NCBI GenBank assembly: GCA_913056175.1
Contig: CAJXLM010000007.1
Span: forward strand, 16,483-80,482
Length of the DNA stretch: 64,000 bases
Source: an uncultured Opitutia bacterium
GTDB taxonomy: Bacteria; Verrucomicrobiota; Verrucomicrobiia; Opitutales; Puniceicoccaceae
Direction of reading: 5' to 3'
The position numbers and the translations under genes are program-made. This document shows, piece by piece, positions 21,332-31,242 of this stretch. Numbering within the stretch: position 1 is the stretch's first letter; each line of letters starts with the position of its first letter. The notes beneath the pieces were generated by a model that saw nothing but the letters and a program-made list of their open reading frames with translations, did not search any database and was not told the DNA's origin.

Positions 21332-22254
21332 AGCAGGCGAAAGAAGCCCTCCCGGTCGACCTCGGTGAGGAACAGGGCGTTGTCCCGTTCTCCGCTCATC
21401 CGCCACCAGTCCGCGACCGTCATCCCCCTTGTGAATTCGCCCTCGGTTTCCACGCGCACCGGGACAGAACGTCCGGAGAAAAGCTGCGGCTGGAGCAGGT
21501 AGGCAATGGTGCAGGGGTCGTGCATGGGACCACCGTCCCATCCGTATTTCGCCCGGTCGTACCGCTCGTAGAATTCCACCCACCCGCGCAGGGTCGGGCC
21601 GAGCGGTGCCGGGAGCGTTGCCAAGGCTTCCTTCCAGAAGGGTGGAGTCAGGGCCCGGTGGGTGACATCGAGAGGTGCCATCACCAGCGGAATCCCCGAT
21701 TCGCAGACGATCCGGGCCGCCTCCGGGTCCACCCAGATATTGAACTCGGCGACGGGGCTGCTGTTGCCCGCTTCAAAGAACGCGCCTCCCATCATCACCA
21801 CACGCTGGAGGCGAGGGCCGATATCCGGAGCCCGCTGCAGGGCGGTCGCTACGTTGGTGAGCGGCCCGAGCGTGACGAGAGTGATCGAGCCTGCGGGCTC
21901 CGCTCGCAGCGTAGCGATGAGGAAGTCGACGGCGTGGCCCTCTTGGAGGCAGAGGGTCGGCCCGGGAAGCGTGGCCCCGTCGAGGCCGCTCGACCCGTGC
22001 ACCTCCTCCGCGGTGGCCAGTTCCTGAGCGAGGGGGCGGTCGCAGCCTGCGAAAACCGGGATCTCCCGCTTCCCCGCCAGTTCACAAATCTGCAAGGCGT
22101 TGCGACTGGTCTTTTCCACCGGGACGTTTCCGGCGACACAGGTGATCCCGAGCACGTCCAGCTCCTCCGGGCTGGCCAGCGCCAAGAGCAGGGCGAAGGC
22201 GTCGTCCTGGCCGGGGTCGGTGTCGATGAGCAACCGTTGGGGTGGGGCCACCAT
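21304..22254 (-). CDS. Inosine-uridine preferring nucleoside hydrolase
   Basis: A 316-aa member of the IUNH family that hydrolyses the N-glycosidic bond of ribonucleosides. The calcium-binding motif is LLIDTDPGQDDAFAL near the N-terminus, one residue different from the usual DTDPGxDDA spacing only in x. Other motifs are LVTLGPLTNVATAL, VVMMGGAF, AEFNIWVDPEAA and a C-terminal MHDPCTIAYLL, which holds the last calcium Asp. It is convergent with the BCCT gene. The stretch upstream is repeat array C. Confidence 0.93.
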   Translation of the reverse strand: MVAPPQRLLIDTDPGQDDAFALLLALASPEELDVLGITCVAGNVPVEKTSRNALQICELAGKREIPVFAGCDRPLAQELATAEEVHGSSGLDGATLPGPTLCLQEGHAVDFLIATLRAEPAGSITLVTLGPLTNVATALQRAPDIGPRLQRVVMMGGAFFEAGNSSPVAEFNIWVDPEAARIVCESGIPLVMAPLDVTHRALTPPFWKEALATLPAPLGPTLRGWVEFYERYDRAKYGWDGGPMHDPCTIAYLLQPQLFSGRSVPVRVETEGEFTRGMTVADWWRMSGERDNALFLTEVDREGFFRLLYERLTRLR

Positions 22255-22544
22255 GGCTGGAGATCCTTTCGTTTTGATCCGCGGGCCGGCGAACCTAAAG
22301 CGACAAGGGCTAGGGTGAGGCTGCGGGGATGGTTTCCTCTGGGCCTCCCGGGATCTCGCCCGCCTTTGCGCGATCCCTGGAGTGGGAGGGCAGAATTCAT
22401 CCCGTCACGGTCCCTCCGAAGAGCGAGGGGTCACGGAAGTGTTGCGCAGAGACCGGAAGCCTGGGCGCTTTCTCGGGGAAACCCTGCGGCGACTCGCTCA
22501 TCCCATGTGTAGGGACGCATCCGAAATCTCGAGCAATTTTGAAG

Positions 22545-23586
22545 ACACCCATTGGACCGTGCAGAAGATTTTGCGAGATTTTGCAGACACCCATTGGATT
22601 GAGGACCGCTGGCAGACACCCACTCCACCACTCCACGGTGAGGATCTTTGGCGGACACCCATGCAACTGAGAAGGTTGCCGACGGCAGACCCGGCCACGG
22701 GACCATGCCTGCTGTGGGGTGGGCTCGGTTTTTCGGCGGACAGCGGATCGGGGGGGTCAGCGGCCTAGAATGGAAAGGATCTCGGCTCCCGGAACCTCCG
22801 GCAGGAGGCTCGCGCGAGAAAGAGCTCATGGAGATCCATAAGGAAACGGCAGGGAACCTTGGGTCCGTAGGACCTTGGGTTCCGAAGGCTGCTTCGATGG
22901 GTGTCTGCTATTGGAGCCGAAGTGGCGAGCCCGTGCTTTTGGTGGTCGGTGAGAGACACGACGGATCCTGGCGAGGGCATGCCGGGACCGGATGCTGGTG
23001 GCACCCGATCGATCGGTCGGGAAGATCCACGGCTTTGGTCCTTTCCATTAATGGGTGTCTGCGATCTGGGTCGCAGCGGATCCTGGAGATTTTGCAGACA
23101 CCCATTGGATCGAGGGCTATTGGCCGACACCCATTCCACCGTCGAGATCTTTGGCGGACACCCATGCAACCGAGAAGGTTGCCGACGGCGGACCCGGCGA
23201 CGGGACCATGCAAGGTATGGGGCGGGCTCGGGTTTTCGGCGGGCGGCGGATCGGGGGGTCAGCGGTCTAGAATGGAAAGGATCTCGGCTCCCGGAATCTC
23301 CGGCAGGAGGCTCGCGCCAGAAAGAGCTCATGGAGATCCATAAGGAACCGACAGGGAACCTTGGGTCCGCAGGACGATGGATTCCGACGGCTCTTTCTAT
23401 GGGTGTCTGCCATTGGAGCCGAAGTGACGAACCCGTGCCTGCGGTGGTCGGTGAGAGGCACGACGGATCCTGGCGAGGGCATGCCCGGACCGGATGCTGG
23501 TGGCACCCGATCGATCGGTCGGGAACATCCACGGCTTTAGTCCTTTCCATCTATGGGTGTCTGTGATCGGGGTCGTAGCGGATCCC
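22545..23586. repeat. Array C of TGGGTGTCYGC repeats with a 503-bp tandem duplication
   Basis: About eleven cores in both orientations. A unit of about 440 bp occurs at 22643-23083 and again at 23146-23586 (period 503). Each starts with GATCTTTGGCGGACACCCA and ends with a TGGGTGTCTG core and a GGGTCG(C/T)AGCGGATCC tail. An inverted core pair lies at 23052-23062 and 23094-23104 (31-nt loop). The array ends 55 nt before the pyrophosphatase start, so the promoter of that gene must lie in or next to it. Small ORFs across it are in repeat sequence and not counted. Confidence 0.85.
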
Positions 23587-23640
23587 GCGCGGCTGAATTC
23601 AAGCTTCGGGCCCTGGATGCTCTCTGGTAAGGATAGGGGC

Positions 23641-25821
23641 ATGGGGATGGTCTGGTTCGTCCTTCCACCGTTCGCCGCTCTCCTCGCGCTCGGATCGGCC
23701 TTCGGATTTTACCGTTGGGTTTTGGGGCACGGTGAGGGCACGGCGGAGATGCGCCGGATTGCCGCGGCCGTGCGGAAGGGCGCCCTCGCCTATCTCCGCT
23801 CCCAATACCGTCTCGTCGCTCTGGTGGTGGGCGGTTTTTTCGGGTTATTGATCGTCCTGTCTCTCTTGGACCTGCAACGGCCCCTCGTGCCTTTCGCCTT
23901 CGTGACCGGCGCGTTCTTCTCGGGCTTTGCCGGCTTTCTCGGTATGCGCACGGCGACGATGGCCTCGGCCCGCACCACCGAGGCTTGCCGTGGCAGTCTG
24001 AACCGTGGCTTGAAGATTGCCTTTCGTTCCGGGGCGGTCATGGGGCTGGTGGTGGTCGGATTCGGACTGCTCTTCCTCTGGGCATGGCTGGTCCTGCTGC
24101 TGCGAGTCGCTCCGGAGGGACCGGACCAACTCGCGGAGGTGACCACCACGCTCCTCGGCTTTGGGATGGGAGCTTCGCTGCAGGCCCTTTTCGCCCGGGT
24201 GGGCGGGGGAATTTACACCAAGGCTGCGGATGTCGGAGCGGACCTGGTCGGGAAGGTTGAGGAAGGTATCCCGGAGGATGATCCCCGCAATCCCGCGACC
24301 ATCGCCGATAATGTGGGCGACACGGTGGGCGATGTAGCCGGAATGGGGGCGGACCTGTACGAGTCCTACTGCGGGTCGATTCTCGCTACGGCCGCTCTTG
24401 GAGCTGTGCTCGGCCCCGCCGCACAGATCTCCGGCCTCGAGGCTGTCCTTGCTCCGCTCCTCCTTGCCGCTCTGGGCATCGTGGTCTCCCTGGTGGGCAT
24501 TCTGCTCGTCCGCTGCCGGGAGGAGTCCTCAATGGGAGCACTGCTCGGCGCTCTCGATCGGGGAGTGCGGGCCAGCGCGGTCCTGCTCGTGCTCGGAGCG
24601 CTCGGACTCGTCTTTCTCGGACTCCTAACTTGGGGTCTCTTCGTATCGGTCGTTGCGGGCCTTCTCGGCGGAATGGTGATCGGATGGTCCACCGGCTACT
24701 ACACTTCCGACGAACATCGCCCGACCCGGGGCATCGCGGACCGCGCGCGCACGGGGGCCGCCACGCTCATCATTGAGGGCCTGGCGGTCGGCATGCTCTC
24801 CTCCGCAATCCCGGTGACAGCAATCGTGACAGCGATCCTCGTAGCCTTCGGGGCACCGGGTGGGTTCGACGACCCGTCCATTGGCCTCTACGGGGTCGGT
24901 CTGGCCGCCGTGGGAATGCTCTCCACCCTCGGGATCACCCTCGCTACGGATGCCTACGGCCCCATCGCGGACAATGCCGGAGGGAATGCCGAGATGGCCG
25001 GCTTGCCGGCGGAGGTGCGCGAGAGGACGGATGCCCTCGATAGGCTCGGCAACACGACTGCGGCGATGGGTAAGGGGTTTGCCATCGGCTCGGCGGCGCT
25101 GACCGCCCTCGCCCTCATTGCCACCTATCTCATGAGTGCGGAGTTCTGGGCGCAGCAGATGGGGCAGGAGCTGGACACCGGAGCGGCGCTCCGGCTGGAT
25201 CAGCCTCTCGTCCTGGCCGGGCTTTTCCTCGGGGCAATGCTCGCCTTTGTTTTCTGTGCCCTCACCATGAAGGCGGTCGGGCGGGCGGCATTCGCCATGG
25301 TTGAGGAGGTCCGCCGTCAATTCCGGGAAGACCCCGGGATTCTTGAGGGTACCGCGGAGCCAGACTATGACCGATGCGTGGGCATCTCCACGCGGGCCGC
25401 CCAACGCCAGATGGTCGGGCCGGCTCTTCTGGCGGTGGGCGTGCCCCCCGCGGTGGGCCTCATTCTTGGGGTGCCGGGCGTACTCGGTCTTCTCGTCGGC
25501 GGACTGACCTGCGGTTTTGCTCTCGCCTGTCTGCTCAACAATGCCGGAGGTGCTTGGGATAATGCCAAGAAAGCGATCGAAAAAGAGAGAGTGACCTACG
25601 AGGAGGAAACGGATCCGGCCCACGAGCACCCGCTGACCGGAAAGTCTTCGCCCTCCCACCGGGCAGGGGTCGTCGGTGATACGGTGGGCGATCCTTTCAA
25701 GGATACCAGTGGCCCTTCCCTCAATATTCTCCTGAAGCTGATGAGCATGGTCAGCATCGTCTTCACCCCCCTCGTGGTGAAGGTCAGTCCGCTGATCCAG
25801 GGATGGCTGGGGATCCACTGA
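23641..25821 (+). CDS. hppA: Membrane-bound proton/sodium-pumping pyrophosphatase
   Basis: A 726-aa integral membrane protein with about 16 hydrophobic segments. It couples pyrophosphate hydrolysis to H+ or Na+ export. The PPi/Mg motif is GGIYTKAADVGADLVGKVE (about residue 190), followed by DDPRNPATIADNVGDTVGD. Near the C-terminus is GDTVGDPFKDTSGPSLNIL. The motif GNTTAAMGKGFAIG (about residue 470) has Ala at the position that is Lys in K+-independent enzymes, so it belongs to the K+-dependent type. Whether it pumps H+ or Na+ cannot be told by eye. The ATG at 23641 or 23647 is likely; the longer ORF begins inside array C. Confidence 0.95.
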   Translation: MGMVWFVLPPFAALLALGSAFGFYRWVLGHGEGTAEMRRIAAAVRKGALAYLRSQYRLVALVVGGFFGLLIVLSLLDLQRPLVPFAFVTGAFFSGFAGFLGMRTATMASARTTEACRGSLNRGLKIAFRSGAVMGLVVVGFGLLFLWAWLVLLLRVAPEGPDQLAEVTTTLLGFGMGASLQALFARVGGGIYTKAADVGADLVGKVEEGIPEDDPRNPATIADNVGDTVGDVAGMGADLYESYCGSILATAALGAVLGPAAQISGLEAVLAPLLLAALGIVVSLVGILLVRCREESSMGALLGALDRGVRASAVLLVLGALGLVFLGLLTWGLFVSVVAGLLGGMVIGWSTGYYTSDEHRPTRGIADRARTGAATLIIEGLAVGMLSSAIPVTAIVTAILVAFGAPGGFDDPSIGLYGVGLAAVGMLSTLGITLATDAYGPIADNAGGNAEMAGLPAEVRERTDALDRLGNTTAAMGKGFAIGSAALTALALIATYLMSAEFWAQQMGQELDTGAALRLDQPLVLAGLFLGAMLAFVFCALTMKAVGRAAFAMVEEVRRQFREDPGILEGTAEPDYDRCVGISTRAAQRQMVGPALLAVGVPPAVGLILGVPGVLGLLVGGLTCGFALACLLNNAGGAWDNAKKAIEKERVTYEEETDPAHEHPLTGKSSPSHRAGVVGDTVGDPFKDTSGPSLNILLKLMSMVSIVFTPLVVKVSPLIQGWLGIH

Positions 25822-26340
25822 GAAGGCGGGAAGGATCGTGGAGGGATCGCCGGAACCAAAGATGGAATCGAATCCGATTCGCTCATCGTAGCCGGAGCCC
25901 TCTGCGGTCTAGGGCTAAATATTACCCGTCCTTATCCCGGTTCTTGGTATTTCGCAGGAGGGGGGAGAACGGCCGGAGGGATTCGGATCCTTTTTCGGGA
26001 TTCGGAGGGGGGCCACGATAACGTAGATTCTCCCGCGGGAGAGGCTCCCTCTCCCGTAAGCAATGTCCGGTGGGCGAGCCGGGCCGGACTTCGGGAATGG
26101 TGTATTGTCCAGGCGATCAAAAGGGACGGGGAAGCCTTGCTGGGATCCGGGAAAAGACGGGGTGTCCACACAAAGCAAAGAGGGGTCTCCGGGCATCACC
26201 CTTCCGTTGAGGAGGAGAGCGCTGGAGGGCGGTAGTCGCAACGCGGAGGAAAGAGAGGGGACAAACCTTGGAGTCCGGATTGGTTCCAATGCCTCCGGAA
26301 CAAATGGGTGTCCGTGATTCCCCGTGGTTTTCTCGGTTTC

Positions 26341-26375
26341 CCCCTCTTCTCCGCATGCTCTTCGGAGAAGAGGGG
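26341..26375. repeat. Perfect 13-bp hairpin in array D, copy 1
   Basis: CCCCTCTTCTCCG (26341-26353) and CGGAGAAGAGGGG (26363-26375) flank a 9-nt loop. A GGGGTGTCTGC core overlaps the right arm. Confidence 0.85.
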
Positions 26376-26587
26376 TGTCTGCATGACTCCGCTTCCTTCG
26401 CCGTGCCCTGCCGGGTTGTGGGGCGGTTTGGTGGAGGGTCCCTTGGGATGGGTGTCCGTAAGTGGGTACTGGAGGGCGGTGGTCGCAACGCGGAGGAAAA
26501 AGAGGGGACAAACCTCGGAGTCCGGATTGGTTCCAATGCCTCCGGAACAAATGGGTGTCCGTGATTCCCCGCGGTTTTCTCGGCTTC

Positions 26588-26622
26588 CCCCTCTTCTCCG
26601 CATGCTCTTCGGAGAAGAGGGG
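26588..26622. repeat. Perfect 13-bp hairpin in array D, copy 2
   Basis: Same arms and 9-nt loop as the copy at 26341-26375, displaced by 247 bp with the tandem unit. Confidence 0.85.
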
Positions 26623-26999
26623 TGTCTGCATGACTCCGCACCCTTCGCCGTGCCCTGCCGGGTTGTGGGGCGGTGTGGTGGAGGGGCCGCCTGGGATGGG
26701 TGTCCGTAAGTGGGTACAATTTTGTGGGCATCCTCTGCACGCACCCCGGGCCGATTCGGCGGATGGGGCGCATGGGTTGGCTGTCCGTCATTGGGCAGGT
26801 TGTGTGGGTGTCCGCCTGAGTGGAAAGCCAGTCCCCCGAAGGTGGTTCGTCCGCGTGGCCGGAGGGGGCGGGGGAGGCCTTGCCGGGTGTCGGGGTTGGG
26901 GATGGGAGAAGATAATGGGTGTCTGCAATCGGGGCTTCTCACCGATGGGGTGGCGGAGAATCGGATTGCGGGCCGGGCGGAGCCGGGTAACAGGAAGGT

Positions 27000-27458
27000 A
27001 TGGGTGCATTGACGTTTCAGGTGCGAGCGGAGGCGGAGAGCGCGACGCGGACGCGGGCGGAGGCGCGCCAGTTCGCGTTGGTGATCGACGAGCCTCCGGC
27101 CCTCGGGGGCACGGACGCGGGGGCAAATCCGGTGGAGTACGTGCTCGCGGCGTTCGGGGGTTGCCTGAACGTGATGGGTCACCTCATTGCGAAGGAGAAG
27201 GGGATGGAGCTCCGCGGCCTGCGGATCCACTTGGAGGGGGATCTCGACCCGGACCGTCTGTTCGGTCGTCCCACCGAAGAGCGGGCTGGTTATTCGGCGA
27301 TCCGGGTACGGCTGGAAGCGGACACGGAGGCAGAGGCGTCGCTGCTGGAGGAGTGGCGAAGGGAGGTCTGCGAGCGGTGCCCGGTCTGCGACAATCTCAA
27401 GCACCCGACCCCGGTGGAGGTGGTCGTGGAACGCTCGGCCTCCGGTACGGTTGCCTGA
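27000..27458 (+). CDS. OsmC/Ohr-family protein
   Basis: A 152-aa OsmC-like protein. It carries GANPVEYVLAAFGGCLNVMG with the first conserved Cys and VCERCPVCDNLKHPTPVEVVVE with Cys residues near the C-terminus. OsmC/Ohr proteins reduce organic hydroperoxides through a cysteine pair; this member has the NPVEYVLAALGGC type of YhfA-like OsmCs, whose substrates are less clear. AGGAAGG lies just before the ATG at 27000. It is convergent with the phnE gene. Confidence 0.88.
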   Translation: MGALTFQVRAEAESATRTRAEARQFALVIDEPPALGGTDAGANPVEYVLAAFGGCLNVMGHLIAKEKGMELRGLRIHLEGDLDPDRLFGRPTEERAGYSAIRVRLEADTEAEASLLEEWRREVCERCPVCDNLKHPTPVEVVVERSASGTVA

Positions 27459-27488
27459 GGCTGGCCGCGCGGGGTTGCCGCCCCCGGC

Positions 27489-28313
27489 TCAGATCAGGGC
27501 GCGCCGGACCCGGGCGGAGACCCATTCGCTGAGGAGGACGGTGGCGAGGATGAGCAGGAGGATCAGGGTGACCTGGGGCCAGGCGAGCACGTTGAGGGAG
27601 GCCTGCAGTTTCAGTCCGATCCCCCCGGCCCCGACCAACCCGAGCACGGTGCTTTCGCGGATGTTGATGTCCCACCGGAAGACGGAGATGCTCCAGAAGG
27701 CGGGAAGGACCTGGGGCACGATCCCGTAGGTGAGGACTTGGGCGCCGCTGGCCCCCGTCGCGCGGACCGCTTCGACTTGGCTTTGCTCGACCTCCTCAAT
27801 GGCCTCGTAGAGAAGCTTGCCGACGAAGCCGATGGAGCGCAGGGCAATGGCGACGATCCCGGCGAGGAGGCCGGGCCCGATCATGGCGACAAGGAGGAGC
27901 GCCCAGATGAGGGAGTTGATGGAGCGGGAGGCGACGATGAGGAAGAGGGCGACCGGCCGGAGGAAGTGGCGGGAAGGGGTGGTGTTGCGTGCGGCGAGGA
28001 GGGCGACGGGGATGGCGAGGAGGACCCCGCCGATCGTGCCGAGGGTGGCGATGTTGATGGTGTCCCAGAGCGGACCGAGGAGCTCCGGCAGGTAGGACCA
28101 GCGGGGCGGCAGCATGCGGCTGCCGATGTCCGCGGCCTGGCGGGGGGCATCGGCCACGAAGATCCACATCGTGTCCGCGGTCATCACCCGCCAGCAGAAG
28201 ACGCAGAGGGCGACCAGCGCGAGCCAGCCCAACCAGAGGAGGAGGCGCAGTCGGGCGCTGCGGTGGGTCCAGGTGCGGGGGCCAGCGTGGGCCGGTGCGG
28301 TCTCCGGATTCAC
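27489..28313 (-). CDS. phnE: Phosphonate-type ABC transporter permease (second PhnE)
   Basis: A 274-aa inner-membrane permease starting at a GTG (28313) that overlaps the stop of the upstream permease as GTGA. It has about six hydrophobic segments and the cytoplasmic EAA loop EVEQSQVEAVRATGASGAQ. The C-terminal VGAGGIGLKL is shared with its partner. It forms a heterodimeric channel with the other PhnE and PhnC. Long ORFs extending further upstream in this frame are antiphase reads of the neighbouring gene. Confidence 0.92.
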   Translation of the reverse strand: MNPETAPAHAGPRTWTHRSARLRLLLWLGWLALVALCVFCWRVMTADTMWIFVADAPRQAADIGSRMLPPRWSYLPELLGPLWDTINIATLGTIGGVLLAIPVALLAARNTTPSRHFLRPVALFLIVASRSINSLIWALLLVAMIGPGLLAGIVAIALRSIGFVGKLLYEAIEEVEQSQVEAVRATGASGAQVLTYGIVPQVLPAFWSISVFRWDINIRESTVLGLVGAGGIGLKLQASLNVLAWPQVTLILLLILATVLLSEWVSARVRRALI

Positions 28314-29110
28314 TGCAGGAACTTCCTGAGGTAGCTCGAGCTGTACTCGACCACCAGGACGATCCCGATGATCAGCAGGAGGATGGCGCCCGCGCTGTCG
28401 TATTCGTAGCGATCGATGGCCGTGTTGAGCGTCGCCCCGATCCCCCCGGCCCCGACGATTCCGATCACCGCGCTTTCGCGGAAGTTGATGTCCAGCCGGT
28501 AGAGGCTCAGTCCGATCAACCTCGGCAGGACTTGGGGCTGGACGGCGTAGTGGACCACTTGCCACCAAGAAGCGCCCGTGGCACGGATGGCTTCCGTCTG
28601 GGCCTCGTCGATTTCCTCGATATCGTCCGCGAGGAGCTTGGAGAGGAAGCCAACGCTCCCGAAGACGAGGGTGAGGAAACCGGCAAAGGGGCCGAAGCCG
28701 AACATCGCGACCATGAAGATGGCCACGATGATTTCCTGGAGGGCCCGGCTGACCGCGATCACGAAGCGGCAGGCGAGATAGACCGGGCGGCTGACGAGGT
28801 TCCGGGCGGCCCCGATGCCGATCGGCACGGAGAGGGCGATCCCGGCCACCGTGGCTGTCACTGTCATGGTGAGGCTCTCCACCAGGCCTTTCTGGATGTC
28901 GTTCCACCGGCTGGTGAAGTCCGGCTGGAGGAAGCCGAGAACGAAGCGCTGGCCCCGCTCCAGTCCTTCCCAGACCCGGAGCCAGTCGACGTGGACCGAG
29001 CCCAGCGCGAGCAGGAGGTAGAGAACGATGCCGACTTGGAGTACCCGCCGCCAGCGGGGGTCCCGCACCAGGGTCGGCGGGCGCTTCCAAGGACGGACCG
29101 GCGAGGTCAT
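28310..29110 (-). CDS. phnE: Phosphonate-type ABC transporter permease (first PhnE)
   Basis: A 266-aa permease with the EAA loop [22 protein letters not shown] and [21 protein letters not shown] near the end, typical of PhnE/PtxC. It is paralogous to the next gene. Start and stop overlap its neighbours by 4 nt on each side (ATGA-type and GTGA), so phnC, phnE and phnE are translationally coupled. Confidence 0.93.
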   Translation of the reverse strand: MTSPVRPWKRPPTLVRDPRWRRVLQVGIVLYLLLALGSVHVDWLRVWEGLERGQRFVLGFLQPDFTSRWNDIQKGLVESLTMTVTATVAGIALSVPIGIGAARNLVSRPVYLACRFVIAVSRALQEIIVAIFMVAMFGFGPFAGFLTLVFGSVGFLSKLLADDIEEIDEAQTEAIRATGASWWQVVHYAVQPQVLPRLIGLSLYRLDINFRESAVIGIVGAGGIGATLNTAIDRYEYDSAGAILLLIIGIVLVVEYSSSYLRKFLQ

Positions 29111-29931
29111 CGGCCGGCGATTTCCTTGAGGCGCCGCTGCGCGTCCGCCTCGGAGTCCGCTGCCTCCTCGTCCTCCTGCCGCATCGATTTCCAGTCCTCC
29201 TCCCCGTAGATGCCGGTGAGGGCCTTCTCCGTCAGCGCGGTGGGTGCATCGTCGAAAACGATCTCCCCCGCGCGCAGGCCGACGATGCGGTGCATGAACT
29301 GCTGGGCGAGGGGGACATCATGGAGGTTGACGATCGCGGGCAAGTGGCGTTCCGCGCAGATTTCGGTGAGCAAGCGCATGATTTGGCGGGAAGTGCGCGG
29401 GTCGAGGCTGGCCGTCGGCTCGTCCACGAGGAGAAGTTCCGGCTCCTGGGAGAGAGCCCGGGCGATTCCCACCCGCTGGCGCTGCCCCCCGGAGAGAGCG
29501 TCCGCCCGCTGGTTCGCCCGGTCCCCGAGACCGACCCGGTCGAGGAGGTGGTAGGCCCGGTCGATATCGGTCTGGGGGAAGCGGCGGAGATAGGTGCGCC
29601 AGAAGGGGAGGTAGCCAAGGCGCCCGGAGAGAACGTTCTCCATCACCGTGAGCCTCTCCACGAGGGAGTACTCCTGGAAGATCATCCCGATACGCCGACG
29701 GTGGCGCCGCAGTTCGCCGGTGGACAGGCCGGTCAGGTCGCGACCCTCGAGGAGAACCGAGCCGTCCGTTGGTTCCACGAGGCGGTTGATACACCGCAGG
29801 AGGGTGGACTTCCCCGCGCCGGACGGGCCGATCAGGCCCAGCAGCTGGCCTTCGGGCACCGACAGGGAGACCGACCGGAGGGCCTCGTGGCCCGTCGGGT
29901 AAGTCTTGGAGAGGGAACGGATCTCGAGCAC
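29107..29931 (-). CDS. phnC: Phosphonate-type ABC transporter ATP-binding protein
   Basis: A 274-aa ATPase. Walker A is GPSGAGKST (about residue 35), the Q-loop is in [15 protein letters not shown], the signature is [15 protein letters not shown], and Walker B is [12 protein letters not shown]. The H-loop is in [10 protein letters not shown], characteristic of PhnC. I placed the start at the GTG 29931 ([11 protein letters not shown]), because the longer frame begins inside the phnD terminator hairpin. It is energised for import together with the two PhnE permeases. Confidence 0.92.
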   Translation of the reverse strand: MLEIRSLSKTYPTGHEALRSVSLSVPEGQLLGLIGPSGAGKSTLLRCINRLVEPTDGSVLLEGRDLTGLSTGELRRHRRRIGMIFQEYSLVERLTVMENVLSGRLGYLPFWRTYLRRFPQTDIDRAYHLLDRVGLGDRANQRADALSGGQRQRVGIARALSQEPELLLVDEPTASLDPRTSRQIMRLLTEICAERHLPAIVNLHDVPLAQQFMHRIVGLRAGEIVFDDAPTALTEKALTGIYGEEDWKSMRQEDEEAADSEADAQRRLKEIAGR

Positions 29932-29951
29932 GGCAACGGTGCGGCAAGGGG

Positions 29952-29980
29952 AAAAAAAGCGGGCGGCCGAAGCCGCCCGC
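29952..29980 (-). terminator. Strong rho-independent terminator after phnD
   Basis: On the minus strand GCGGGCGG-CTTC-GGCCGCCCGC-type stem (29980-29959) with a tight loop is followed by seven T residues (29958-29952). It lies 31 nt past the phnD stop and before phnC. It should reduce readthrough so that the binding protein is made in excess over the membrane components. Confidence 0.9.
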
Positions 29981-30011
29981 AACTGGCAATCATCGGTGGC
30001 CGAACAACCGC

Positions 30012-30962
30012 TCAGCGGCAGTTGTACTCGACGCCGTTGGCCTGATCAATCGTGCGGATTACTGCCCAGTCCTCCTGGAAGGTGATCGGGATGAACTGGT
30101 CCTCACCGTTCCGGCCGAATTCCTCGGCGAGCTTCGTACCCGTCCAGTCGTAGGAGAAGAAGGCCTCCCGGATCTTGTCCTGCAGCTCGGGGTGCAGGTT
30201 GTGGACCAACCCGTACCCGGTGGTGGGGAAGGTGTCGGAGGTGTAGAGGACCTCGAGCTGGTCGGCGGTGACGACCCCGCGCTCGATCATGCGGCCCTTG
30301 ACGGAGTTGGCGATCGTGGCCACCTCGTAGTCCTGGTTGGCGACGCCGAGGATGGAGTTGTCGTGCTTGCCGGAGAACTGGGTCTCGTAGTCCTCCCCGG
30401 ATACCATGCCGAACTCGGCGGCCATGAGGGCGGTGGGGGCCTTGAACCCGCTGTTGGAGGTTTCCGAGGTGTGGGTGAGGGTCCGCCCGCGGATATCCTC
30501 GACCGAGCGCACCGGGGAGCCCGGATAGGTGATCACCTCCATCTCGTAGCCGAAGGAGCCGTCGTTCCCCGCCATCATGGCAAACGGCCGGAAGCCGGCG
30601 CAGGCAACCGCGAGGGGATTGGAGCCGGTGTTGAATCCCGCCACATGCAACCGACCGGCCCGCATAGCCTCGATCTGGGCGGCGTTGGACTGCACGGGGA
30701 AGAACTGAACCCTCTTGCCGGTGACTTTCTCCATGTGGTCGAGGAACCCGGCCCAGACCTCCGCGTAGACGGCCGGGTCCTCGACGGGGGTGTAGGCGAA
30801 GACGAGGGTGGAGGGGTCGAGCCACTCAGACTCGTCCGTTGGGATGTCGGCAACGAGGTCGCCATCGTTGTCGACGTAGCGATCGCCGAGCCGGAACTCG
30901 GCCTGGGCCGGAAGGAGAGCGGCACCGAGGGCCGCCAGGGAGAAGGCGAGGAGAGGCTTCAT
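30012..30962 (-). CDS. phnD: Phosphonate/phosphite-type ABC transporter substrate-binding protein
   Basis: A 316-aa periplasmic binding protein with signal peptide [21 protein letters not shown]. It shows the PhnD-like pattern [40 protein letters not shown], and [18 protein letters not shown], which forms the ligand oxyanion pocket (TSxTSNSG). No C-P lyase or phosphite dehydrogenase gene is nearby, so the ligand may be a phosphonate, phosphite or related oxyanion. It is the first gene of the phn unit. Confidence 0.92.
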   Translation of the reverse strand: MKPLLAFSLAALGAALLPAQAEFRLGDRYVDNDGDLVADIPTDESEWLDPSTLVFAYTPVEDPAVYAEVWAGFLDHMEKVTGKRVQFFPVQSNAAQIEAMRAGRLHVAGFNTGSNPLAVACAGFRPFAMMAGNDGSFGYEMEVITYPGSPVRSVEDIRGRTLTHTSETSNSGFKAPTALMAAEFGMVSGEDYETQFSGKHDNSILGVANQDYEVATIANSVKGRMIERGVVTADQLEVLYTSDTFPTTGYGLVHNLHPELQDKIREAFFSYDWTGTKLAEEFGRNGEDQFIPITFQEDWAVIRTIDQANGVEYNCR

Positions 30963-31033
30963 AAGGAGAGGAGTTGAGGGTTGACTCGGATCCCGAGGAT
31001 CCGGCGAGGACTGGAGGGGTCAACGCCCCCAAT

Positions 31034-31049
31034 GTGACATTTTTGTCAC
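31034..31049. promoter_or_regulatory. Palindromic operator candidate upstream of phnD
   Basis: GTGACA-TTTT-TGTCAC is a perfect 6-bp inverted repeat 72 nt upstream of the phnD start. On the phnD strand it reads GTGACAAAAATGTCAC. The half-site TGTCAC resembles half of a PhoB box (CTGTCAT), but the arrangement is inverted and not direct. A second inverted repeat, CGGATC/GATCCG, lies at 30987-31003. The regulator is unknown. Confidence 0.45.
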
Positions 31050-31242
31050 GGAGCGTCGGAATGGTGGAGAAGATAGGGGGAGAGCAAAGCGGTCGGGAGC
31101 AACACGAGGCAAAGGAAGGACTCCGAATTTTCCTTGGAGGCGACGGACCCGGAAAGACCGCTGTTGATCGTGGATGTCGGGCTGGGTGGGAACTCCCGCC
31201 TTCGCTCGGTACTCAAGCCGGCGGAGAGAACAAACGCGCGGG

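Larger units (their letters stand above)
26157..26935. repeat. Array D of GGGTGTC repeats with a 247-bp tandem duplication
   Basis: Two near-identical units, 26222-26468 and 26469-26715, each holding three cores: AATGGGTGTCCGTGATT, GGGGTGTCTGCATG and GATGGGTGTCCGTAAG. Further cores lie near 26809 and 26917, and a variant near 26160. Each unit has a perfect 13-bp hairpin, listed separately. The whole gap 25822-26999 between the pyrophosphatase and OsmC genes has no supported gene. Confidence 0.85.

Noticed and set aside
29107..29982. Longer phnC start at 29982
   Set aside because: It is a TTG inside the phnD terminator stem; the GTG at 29931 begins exactly where PhnC similarity begins.
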